Positions 1-5,223 of a stretch of 10,355 nt of DNA are shown piece by piece (the first letter of the stretch is position 1; each line of letters begins with the position of its first letter). The notes beneath the pieces were generated by a model, which ran no database searches, was not told the origin of the DNA, and worked only from the letters and a program-made list of their open reading frames with translations. The position numbers were made by a program, and so were the translations under genes. The DNA comes from DATFQE01 sp035264445 (lineage in GTDB: Bacteria > Actinomycetota > Thermoleophilia > Gaiellales > Gaiellaceae): assembly GCA_035264445.1 (NCBI GenBank), contig DATFQE010000178.1, positions 1 to 10,355 on the forward strand, written 5' to 3'.

Positions 1-864
1 GCGCTCTACGAGTTCCGCGACTTTGCCCACTTCATCGAGGTCTGGATCCTGACCACGAACGCGCTCCAGCACGCCGACGACTTCCGCCAGGTCGTCGTCG
101 ACTACGCGGCCGAGGCGGCCTCGCACGGCGCCGTGTACGTCGAAGGCATCTTCTCGCCCGCCGAGCGGGCGCGGCGCGGCGTCCGCTGGGAGGACATGTT
201 CGACGGCTATTGCGACGGCGCCGACGAGGCGCGAGAGCTGCACGGCGTCGAGGTGCGGCTGACGCCGGACATCACGCGCGGGTTCACGATGGAGGAGGCC
301 GAGGAGACGGTGCGTTGGGCGGCGCGCTACCGCGATCGCGGGGTCGTCGGCGTCGGGCTGGGCGGGCTGGAGGCGGAGTACCCGCCCGAGCCGTACGCGG
401 CAGTCTTCGAGCGTGCGCGCGGCGAGGGGCTCGCGTCCGTCCCGCACGCCGGCGAGGTGGCGGGGCCGGCTTCCGTCCGAGGCGCGCTCGACGCGCTCGG
501 CGCCGCGCGGGTCCGCCACGGGATCCGGTCGGTCGACGACGCTTCGCTCGTCGGCGAGCTACGCGACCGCGAGCTCGTCCTCGACGTCTGCCCGATCTCG
601 AACCTCCGAACGGGGGCGGTCGGCTCGCTGTCGGACCACCCGCTTCGCCGGCTCGTGACGGCCGGCGTCCACTGCTCCGTATCCACCGACGACCCGGCGA
701 TGTTCGACACCGACCTCACCCGCGACTACGACGCGGCATCGTCGCTCGGGCTGTCTCCGCGACGGGCCTACGAAGCCGGGGTGCGCGGCGCTCTCTGCGA
801 CGCGTCGACGAAGGCCCGGCTGCGGGAGATCGGCGAGACCTTCGGTTGGGACGGGGCCAGCTAA
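1..864 (+). CDS. add: Adenosine deaminase family protein (adenosine or aminodeoxyfutalosine deaminase), 5' end outside window
   Basis: Hydrolytic deaminase of the metal-dependent amidohydrolase (TIM-barrel) superfamily, acting in the cytoplasm on adenosine or a related 6-aminopurine nucleoside. The frame is open from base 1, so the start lies upstream; 287 residues remain. Visible family motifs are HAGE at 445-456 (catalytic Glu), RHGI with the zinc-ligand His at 517-519, CPISNL near 589-606, and STDDPAMF with the TDD catalytic/zinc Asp pair at 688-693. The N-terminal HxH zinc ligands, expected in the first 20 or so residues of this family, are off the window. Some actinobacteria use members of this family as aminodeoxyfutalosine deaminase in the menaquinone pathway; the visible part does not separate the two activities. 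The TPR gene begins 13 nt downstream on the same strand. The family call is firm; the substrate is not. Confidence 0.9.
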   Translation, partial: ALYEFRDFAHFIEVWILTTNALQHADDFRQVVVDYAAEAASHGAVYVEGIFSPAERARRGVRWEDMFDGYCDGADEARELHGVEVRLTPDITRGFTMEEAEETVRWAARYRDRGVVGVGLGGLEAEYPPEPYAAVFERARGEGLASVPHAGEVAGPASVRGALDALGAARVRHGIRSVDDASLVGELRDRELVLDVCPISNLRTGAVGSLSDHPLRRLVTAGVHCSVSTDDPAMFDTDLTRDYDAASSLGLSPRRAYEAGVRGALCDASTKARLREIGETFGWDGAS

Positions 865-867
865 CCT
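862..867 (+). promoter_or_regulatory. Possible -10 hexamer TAACCT before the TPR gene
   Basis: TAACCT fits TANNNT, begins on the TAA stop of the deaminase gene and lies 10 nt before the ATG at 878. There is no Shine-Dalgarno before that ATG. The same arrangement with a 9-nt spacer recurs at four other genes here, which is the main support. No convincing -35 is visible. The resemblance could be a by-product of the stop codon. Confidence 0.3.
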
Positions 868-877
868 GTAGCCGCCG

Positions 878-1777
878 ATGGCGAGATCCGCTCAACGCAA
901 CAAACGGCAGCCCCAGCGCCGGCCGACGCAGCCCGACGGCGCGCGCCCGAAGCGCTCGCGGCCGGCGGCGCCCGCCTACGAGCAGGAGATGTTCTTCCCG
1001 CGCCTGCGGCGCCAGGCGAAGTGGATGTTCGTGTTCCTCGCGCTCGTGTTCGGGCTCGGCTACGTGATCTTCAACGTCGGCGGCACGATCCCGGGTACCG
1101 GCCTCGGCGACATCCTCCAGGGCTCGAGCGGCGGCAGCGGCCGGGCCGACGTCGGCGACGCGCAGGAGAAGGTGCGCGAGCATCCCAACGACGCCGCGGC
1201 GAAGCTCGCGCTCGCGGACGCGCTGACGCAGAACGACCGCTCGGACGAGTCGATTCCCGTCCTCGAGCAGTACCTCGACCAGCGGCCGAAGGACGCCGAC
1301 GTGGTCAGCCGCCTGGCCGGGCTATACATGGCCGAAGGAGCTAAGCACCAGCAGGACGCCGCGATCGCGCAGGCAGAGGTGCAGGCGGCCAACCCCGGTC
1401 AGCCGTTCGCGCCCGCAGACGGCCTCCTCGCGCAGCTGCGGACGCAGGGCGAGGCGACAAAGGCGCTCTCCGCGGACGCGAACGAGCGGCTCAGCCGGGC
1501 CTCGGGAGAGGCGACGCTCGCCTTCCAGCAGGCCCGCGACCTCTACAAGCGCTTGACCCAGCTCACGCCCGACGACTCCTCCGTGCAGTTCTCGCTCGCG
1601 TCGGCGTCGGAGCAGGCGGGCGACTACGACACGGCCATCCAGGCCTACAAGCGATTCATGAAGCTCGCGCCGGACGACCCCAACGTCCCCGCGATCAAGC
1701 AGCAGATTCAGGTCCTGGAGGCGCAGAAGCAGATCCAGCCACAGCTCCAGCAGCCGGGGGCAGGGGCAGGCGGTTAG
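878..1777 (+). CDS. Membrane-anchored TPR-repeat protein
   Basis: A 299-residue protein of unknown specific function. Residues 1-48 are basic and rich in Arg, Lys, Pro and Gln (cytoplasmic by the positive-inside rule). One transmembrane helix at about 49-67 (core FVFLALVFGLGYVIF) follows, then a Gly/Ser-rich spacer at 82-90. The rest is helical and outward-facing: TPR-like units at about 91-155 (with AKLALADAL and a DADVVSRLAGLYMAEG repeat start) and 212-268 (SVQFSLASASEQAGDYDTAI and a repeat end at LAPDDPN). Between them is an Ala/Gln-rich, probably coiled-coil insert. The C-terminus is Gln-rich and ends in Gly/Ala. The ATG at 878 is chosen because it opens the basic N-terminus just after the deaminase stop; no Shine-Dalgarno precedes it. 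TPR domains normally scaffold protein complexes. Nothing here identifies the partner, though the neighbouring cytochrome and oxidase genes make an envelope assembly role conceivable. Confidence 0.85.
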   Translation: MARSAQRNKRQPQRRPTQPDGARPKRSRPAAPAYEQEMFFPRLRRQAKWMFVFLALVFGLGYVIFNVGGTIPGTGLGDILQGSSGGSGRADVGDAQEKVREHPNDAAAKLALADALTQNDRSDESIPVLEQYLDQRPKDADVVSRLAGLYMAEGAKHQQDAAIAQAEVQAANPGQPFAPADGLLAQLRTQGEATKALSADANERLSRASGEATLAFQQARDLYKRLTQLTPDDSSVQFSLASASEQAGDYDTAIQAYKRFMKLAPDDPNVPAIKQQIQVLEAQKQIQPQLQQPGAGAGG

Positions 1778-1780
1778 ACT
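1775..1780 (+). promoter_or_regulatory. Candidate -10 element TAGACT for the STAS gene
   Basis: TAGACT overlaps the TAG stop of the TPR gene and ends exactly 9 nt before the ATG at 1790. The intervening bases are CCGCCGCCG, with no Shine-Dalgarno. The spacing matches three other genes in this window, suggesting a near-leaderless start. No clear -35 is seen at the expected distance. Confidence 0.4.
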
Positions 1781-1789
1781 CCGCCGCCG

Positions 1790-2152
1790 ATGAACTTCGA
1801 CATCAAGACCGAGGAGCTGGAAGGCCAGACGTACGTGATCTCCCTCGGGGGCGAGGTCGACCTCTACACGGCGCCGGAGTTCAAACAGCAGCTGCTCGAG
1901 GTGATCCGGAACGGCGCGAAGGACGTCGTCGTCGACTTCTCCGACACGACGTTCATCGACTCGACGACGCTCGGGGTGCTCGTGGGCGGCGTCAAGCGGC
2001 TGCGGACGAACGACGGGCGGCTCTCCCTGGTGTGCGCCGACCGGAACATCACGAAGATCTTCGAGATCACGGGCCTCGACCGCGTCTTCACGATCTACCC
2101 GAGTCGCGACGAGGCGCTGTCGCAGCTCTCGTCCAGCCAGCCTTCGGCATAG
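1790..2152 (+). CDS. STAS-domain anti-sigma factor antagonist (SpoIIAA/RsbV-like)
   Basis: A single STAS domain of 120 residues, the usual length for SpoIIAA/RsbV-type antagonists. In that family the unphosphorylated protein binds an anti-sigma kinase and frees the sigma factor, and phosphorylation of a conserved Ser blocks this. The phosphorylation loop is seen as FIDSTTLG at residues 55-62, with Ser58 the likely acceptor after Asp57. Other family features are ISLGGEVDLYTAPEF near the N-terminus and the GLDRVFTIYPS segment near the C-terminus. No cognate anti-sigma kinase or sigma factor is visible, so its partner must lie elsewhere. The cytochrome gene starts 2 nt after its stop codon, so the two are probably co-transcribed and translationally coupled. 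Whether it acts in general stress or another partner-switching pathway cannot be told from sequence. Confidence 0.9.
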   Translation: MNFDIKTEELEGQTYVISLGGEVDLYTAPEFKQQLLEVIRNGAKDVVVDFSDTTFIDSTTLGVLVGGVKRLRTNDGRLSLVCADRNITKIFEITGLDRVFTIYPSRDEALSQLSSSQPSA

Positions 2153-2154
2153 GG

Positions 2155-2829
2155 GTGCTGGGGCGCGGGCTCCTCGCGGTTGCGCTGCTGCTCGCCGTCG
2201 TGGGCGGCGGTTGCGGCACCGGCGGGCTCGCCGCGGAAGGGAGCGCCAGCCAGGGGCAGCAGCTCTTCAACGAGAAGTGCGGCGGTTGCCATACGCTGCG
2301 TGCCGCCGGCACGTCCGGCCAAATCGGGCCCAATCTCGACGACGCCTTCGCGCAGTCGCGGGCGGACGGGGTCGAGGACAGCACGATCCGGGAGGTCGTG
2401 CGGCGGCAGATCCAATACCCCGCTCCGCCCGACGTCTCCGTCGCCGTGCCGCCGATGCCCAAGAACCTCGTCGACGGCGAGGATGCGGACTCGGTCGCGA
2501 CGTACGTTGCGTCGGTCGCCGGCAACGAGGAGGCGCCCGTCGCGGCGCCGCCTCCGGCGCCTCCTCCGCCGGCTGGCGGCGGCGGTGGCGGAGGGGCCGA
2601 GGACGGCAAGGCCATCTTCACGTCGAACTGCGCGTCCTGCCACACCCTGAAGGAGGCGGGCACGAACGGAACGGTCGGCCCCAATCTCGACGAGGCCAAG
2701 CCGGACGAAGCGCTCGTCAAGCAGCGCGTCACGAACGGCATGGGCGTGATGCCCTCGTTCAAGGGCAAGCTCAGCGACGCTCAGATCGCAGCGGTCGCGA
2801 AGTTCGTCTCCGAGAACGCAGGCCAGTAG
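2155..2829 (+). CDS. Diheme cytochrome c, probable lipoprotein
   Basis: Exported electron carrier with two class I cytochrome c domains (224 residues with this start). GTG at 2155, 2 nt after the STAS stop, is preferred because it immediately opens a secretion signal: hydrophobic LLAVALLLAVV (6-16), then GGGC with Cys20 as possible lipidated residue. The lipobox is imperfect. An upstream in-frame ATG at 2032 would overlap the STAS gene and put non-signal sequence first. Heme site 1 is CGGCH at 42-46, with VPPMPKN supplying the likely axial Met. Heme site 2 is CASCH at 159-163, with MGVMPSF. A Pro-rich then Gly-rich linker spans about 127-148. Both domains carry CHTL...GPNLD, also found in the cytochrome domain of subunit II encoded nearby, so this protein is a plausible donor to that oxidase (inference). 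Confidence 0.88.
   Translation: MLGRGLLAVALLLAVVGGGCGTGGLAAEGSASQGQQLFNEKCGGCHTLRAAGTSGQIGPNLDDAFAQSRADGVEDSTIREVVRRQIQYPAPPDVSVAVPPMPKNLVDGEDADSVATYVASVAGNEEAPVAAPPPAPPPPAGGGGGGGAEDGKAIFTSNCASCHTLKEAGTNGTVGPNLDEAKPDEALVKQRVTNGMGVMPSFKGKLSDAQIAAVAKFVSENAGQ
2563..2594 (+). repeat. Inverted repeat inside the cytochrome linker coding sequence
   Basis: Perfect 8-bp arms, CCTCCGCC at 2563-2570 and GGCGGAGG at 2587-2594, are separated by 16 bases. They encode the Pro-rich and Gly-rich halves of the linker between the two heme domains, so the symmetry may only reflect Pro (CCN) and Gly (GGN) codons. Such low-complexity DNA may vary in length between strains. Confidence 0.5.
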
Positions 2830-2892
2830 CCCGGACGGCCCGAGAGCCGAGGTCCGCCCCGGACCTGACCGGCTCCCTCTGCCCGGCCGCGA

Positions 2893-2916
2893 CGGCAGGC
2901 ACGCTCGCTCCTGCCG
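2893..2916. terminator. Stem-loop downstream of the cytochrome gene
   Basis: CGGCAGG at 2893-2899 pairs with CCTGCCG at 2910-2916 around a 10-nt loop. The stem may extend past one mismatch. It lies about 64 nt beyond the cytochrome stop codon in a convergent gap. No U-tract follows, so the terminator role is inferred from position and stem strength. Confidence 0.4.
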
Positions 2917-2956
2917 GTGCCAGGCATCGCCACAAAAGCGTCACAAGGTCCCCACA
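2916..2956. repeat. Imperfect direct repeat, copy 1 (GGTGCCAGGCA-headed)
   Basis: Begins GGTGCCAGGCAT and includes AAAGCGTCAC. It matches copy 2 at 31 of 41 positions, and at 25 of the first 29, counted by eye. In this copy the head palindrome is broken at its last bases (GGCATC instead of GGCACC). Probably a member of a dispersed intergenic repeat family. Confidence 0.65.
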
Positions 2957-2979
2957 GCGCCCTCGCTTTACTCCTCGAG

Positions 2980-3009
2980 CTCGGCGGCCCCTTCGGGCAC
3001 GTCGCCGAG
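2980..3009. terminator. Nested stem-loop in the convergent gap
   Basis: CTCGGCG at 2980-2986 pairs with CGCCGAG at 3003-3009, and an inner hairpin GCCC-CTTC-GGGC can form within the loop. It lies midway between the two converging transcription units, so it could end transcription from either side. There is no clear T-tract on either strand; the call rests on position and structure. Confidence 0.4.
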
Positions 3010-3038
3010 GCGCCGGCGTCGGCGAAGCGCCTTCTCCT

Positions 3039-3079
3039 GGTGCCAGGCACCGTCAAGAAAGCGTCACGAATCGTCCACA
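3039..3079. repeat. Imperfect direct repeat, copy 2 (GGTGCCAGGCACC palindrome)
   Basis: Starts with the odd palindrome GGTGCCAGGCACC (6-bp arms around a central A), followed by GTCAAGAAAGCGTCACG. It is in direct orientation 123 bp from copy 1. A short palindromic head in an intergenic repeat recalls REP-like elements, but no REP-associated transposase is visible here and the family is not identified. Confidence 0.65.
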
Positions 3080-3108
3080 CGCTCGCGGGAGACGCCGCGC
3101 CCGGGCCT

Positions 3109-3771
3109 TCAGGACGGGTCGCGGACTTCGTCGCGCTCGGCCTGCAGGTCGGTCACGACATGCGTGATCGGGACTGCGAACCGTTCGCGAGCACCGGTGA
3201 CGACGCCGCGCTCCAGCCAGTGCGAGCGGCCCTCCGGGTGCGTGGAGATGATCACCTCATCCGCGCCGAACGTCCGCAGGGCATCCTCGATCGCCTGCAG
3301 CGGATCCCCGTCGCCGACCTCGCCGCGCGCGTCCACTCCTGCATCTGCCAGCCGCGCCAGCGACGTCTGGAGCCGCTCCTGCGCCGCGGCGCGTGCGCCG
3401 TCCTCGTCGGACACCCAGTGCCTCAACGGCGCGTTCAGCGCCGGGCACACGACCAGCACGTCCTCGCGAAAGCCCTCGGCCCGCTGCTTGATCTCCTCGC
3501 GCAGGGCCCCGCCGGCGACGGTCTCGTTCGCGATCACGAGGATCCGCCGCTCGTCCTCGGCGCCGCGCCGCGGGACGGCCTGCTGCACGCGCGGCTCGGG
3601 GGTCCCGCGCCGGAAGGCCAGCCACAGGGCGGCCAGGGTAAGCACCACGAAGACGGTCAGGCCGGCCCAGCGCCCGAACAACAGCGTCGCGACAACGATC
3701 GCCGCGAAGTAGCCGACGGTCAGCAGGAGGAAGCGATACGCCTCGCTCTCGCTCCGGAACGGATTGACCAT
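3109..3771 (-). CDS. Membrane-anchored Usp-like protein at the end of the oxidase operon
   Basis: A 220-residue protein of unknown function. Two transmembrane helices, about 13-33 (FLLLTVGYFAAIVVATLLFG) and 36-53, lead into a basic linker and a cytoplasmic Usp-like alpha/beta domain at about 76-210. That domain begins RRILVIANETVAG and continues with GEVGDGDP (150-157), DEVIISTHP (171-179) and RSHWLERG. These signatures recur in both domains of the tandem protein encoded between ctaD and ctaE, so the three domains are paralogous. The classical Usp ATP-binding G-2X-G-9X-G(S/T) motif is not evident. The ATG at 3771 is chosen because it directly precedes NPFRSESEAYRF and the first helix; it lies 10 nt after the ctaE stop and has no Shine-Dalgarno. 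The helical part could act as a small oxidase subunit (subunit-IV-like), but this is inference only. Confidence 0.82.
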   Translation of the reverse strand: MVNPFRSESEAYRFLLLTVGYFAAIVVATLLFGRWAGLTVFVVLTLAALWLAFRRGTPEPRVQQAVPRRGAEDERRILVIANETVAGGALREEIKQRAEGFREDVLVVCPALNAPLRHWVSDEDGARAAAQERLQTSLARLADAGVDARGEVGDGDPLQAIEDALRTFGADEVIISTHPEGRSHWLERGVVTGARERFAVPITHVVTDLQAERDEVRDPS

Positions 3772-3780
3772 CGGGACCGG

Positions 3781-3786
3781 ACTATA
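3781..3786 (-). promoter_or_regulatory. Possible -10 element TATAGT before the membrane Usp gene
   Basis: On the minus strand TATAGT overlaps the TAG stop of ctaE and ends exactly 9 nt before the ATG at 3771. No Shine-Dalgarno is present. It could give this last gene its own near-leaderless transcript in addition to operon read-through. The conserved ctaE C-terminus constrains these bases, so coincidence is possible. Confidence 0.35.
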
Positions 3787-4387
3787 GGACGTAGATCGTG
3801 GCGTACACGACAATCCACATTACGTCGACGAAGTGCCAGTAGATTCCGGGGATCTCGACCCCGTGGTGGTGCCCCGGCGTGAAGTGGCCTCTGAACGCGC
3901 GGATCGTCGCCATGGTGAGGAGGCAGAGCCCGACGAAGACGTGAGCGCCGTGGAGGCCGGTCAGCCCGTAGAAGATCGTCCCGAACGACTCGTCGTGCGG
4001 TGCGAACCCGATGCGCGAGTACTCGCGGATCTGCGTGAGCAGGAACACGAGCCCCAGGCAGACGGTGAGGACGAGCCCCGCCTGCAGCCCGGCGCGGCTC
4101 CCGCGCTTGATCGACTGCAGCGCCCAGTGGATCGTGAAGCTCGACGTCACCAGAATCGCCGTGTTGACACCCGCGACGAAGACCGGCAGGTGGAAGGGCT
4201 CCGGCGGCCACGGCTCGTTGTTCACGACACGGACGAAGAAGTACGCCGTGAAGAACGAGCCGAAGAGCATGATCTCCGACGCGATGAAGAGGAGCATCCC
4301 GAGCGTCGGCGCGTCGACGCGCGAGCTCTGGTGCGCTACGGGTGGATGAGCCGCGTGCGTATCGGCGGCATGCGCACCGGCGCTCAT
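3782..4387 (-). CDS. ctaE: Cytochrome c oxidase subunit III
   Basis: Subunit III of the aa3/caa3 oxidase, a membrane protein that stabilises the catalytic subunit and its proton uptake. It has 201 residues and five predicted helices at about 28-51, 66-90, 100-119, 137-163 and 181-201, the short bacterial form without the first two helices of the seven-helix version. Conserved family features are FIASEIMLFGSFFTAYF (Glu38), the HWAL segment, GLTGLHGAHVFVG (140-153) and the C-terminal YWHFVDVMWIVVY. The first 20 residues contain four His, an otherwise unremarkable soluble tail. The ATG overlaps the TGA of the preceding tandem Usp gene (ATGA), indicating translational coupling. The membrane Usp gene follows after 10 nt. 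The identification is firm. Confidence 0.96.
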   Translation of the reverse strand: MSAGAHAADTHAAHPPVAHQSSRVDAPTLGMLLFIASEIMLFGSFFTAYFFVRVVNNEPWPPEPFHLPVFVAGVNTAILVTSSFTIHWALQSIKRGSRAGLQAGLVLTVCLGLVFLLTQIREYSRIGFAPHDESFGTIFYGLTGLHGAHVFVGLCLLTMATIRAFRGHFTPGHHHGVEIPGIYWHFVDVMWIVVYATIYVL

Positions 4388-5223
4388 GACGCGACGGACA
4401 CCTCTTCGGGCGTGATCTCGATGTGCTCGACCGGAACACCCGCGTCCTTACGCAGCCGGCCGATCAGGTCGCGGCGGAGCCAGCTCGAGCCGCGGGCTTC
4501 CGGGAAGGTCGAGACCAGGATCTCGTCCACGCGCTCGTCCCGGACGGCATGCATGGCCGCGCTGTACGGGTCCGGGTGCGCGACCTGGCCGTGCGCGTCC
4601 AGACCCTCGCCGCGCAGGATCGTCAGCGCGCGTCGAAGCCGTCGCTCCGCCTGCGGGTGGGCCGAGACCGAGGGATCGCTCTGCGGCGAGACGATCAGGA
4701 AGCTCGCCGGCGAACGCCTCGCGCGCTCGCGAATCCAGTCGAGCAGCCGCTCGCCGACCACCGTCTCGTTGGCGACCACCAGCACGTTCACCGGACCGCC
4801 CTCGGCCTGCATGTCGACGACCACGTGCTCCACCGGAACGGAGCCCGCAGCCTTCCGCACGCGCTCGGGCACGTTCCGCTGCATCCACCCTGAGCGCTCG
4901 GGCGGGTGCGTCGAGACGATGACGGAGTCGATCGGAGGCTCCGCCTGCGCGATCGCGTCGCGGGTCGCGTTGACGGGATCCGCATCGACCACCAGCCCCG
5001 AGGCCGGGATCCCGGCCTCGCGGAGGAGCTGGAGGGTGCGGTCGAGCCGGCGGCCGGCGGCCGCCCGCCGAGTGTCCTCGTACACGACGTAGCCCTCGCG
5101 AGGCTCGTTGATCGGCGCCACGACGGTGACCCGCGTCTCCCCCTCGGCCGCACGCGACTTCAGCGCCTCGATCAGCGTCTGGCCCGCCACCGTCTCGTTC
5201 GCGATCACGAGCACGTGATTCAT
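4384..5223 (-). CDS. Tandem Usp-like two-domain protein between ctaD and ctaE
   Basis: A 279-residue soluble protein made of two homologous Usp-like domains, about 1-141 and 144-271, fused directly. Each begins with a beta strand and a shared motif: VLVIANETVAG (4-14) and VLVVANETVVG (147-157). Each ends with SVIVSTHP or EILVSTF followed by a Ser/Trp and basic helix (SGWMQRNVP; SSWLRRDLIGR). The G-2X-G-9X-G ATP-binding signature of classical Usp proteins is not seen. ATG at 5223 is chosen because it begins the first beta strand and overlaps the ctaD stop as ATGA; a longer open frame upstream is only the antisense-like shadow of ctaD. Its stop overlaps the ctaE start in the same way, so it is co-translated with oxidase subunits. 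Function is unknown; sensing, assembly or regulation of the oxidase are the natural hypotheses. Confidence 0.87.
   Translation of the reverse strand: MNHVLVIANETVAGQTLIEALKSRAAEGETRVTVVAPINEPREGYVVYEDTRRAAAGRRLDRTLQLLREAGIPASGLVVDADPVNATRDAIAQAEPPIDSVIVSTHPPERSGWMQRNVPERVRKAAGSVPVEHVVVDMQAEGGPVNVLVVANETVVGERLLDWIRERARRSPASFLIVSPQSDPSVSAHPQAERRLRRALTILRGEGLDAHGQVAHPDPYSAAMHAVRDERVDEILVSTFPEARGSSWLRRDLIGRLRKDAGVPVEHIEITPEEVSVAS

Larger units (their letters stand above)
2830..3108. other. Non-coding gap between convergent genes
   Basis: This 279-bp gap separates the diheme cytochrome gene from the end of the oxidase operon. I see no credible gene in it: short open frames on both strands lack domain features. 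It holds two stem-loops and two copies of an imperfect repeat (described separately). The layout fits termination from both sides plus a dispersed repeat element. Confidence 0.7.

Noticed and set aside
210..1067. Plus-strand open frame overlapping the deaminase and TPR genes
   Set aside because: Arg-rich shadow frame without domains; the overlapping frames carry clear family motifs.
2032..2154. Upstream ATG giving a 265-residue diheme cytochrome
   Set aside because: It would overlap the STAS gene and bury the signal peptide; GTG at 2155 opens directly into a lipoprotein-like signal.
2781..3080. Minus-strand 99-codon frame in the convergent gap, containing DAFLTVPGTRR and DAFVAMPGTGR
   Set aside because: The internal similarity is just the translation of the two DNA repeats; there is no ribosome site or recognisable domain, and it overlaps the cytochrome 3' end.
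3833..5092. Long plus-strand open frame (419 codons) across ctaE and the tandem Usp gene
   Set aside because: It is antisense to two well-supported genes, has charged low-complexity composition without domains, and is the kind of shadow frame expected at this GC content.
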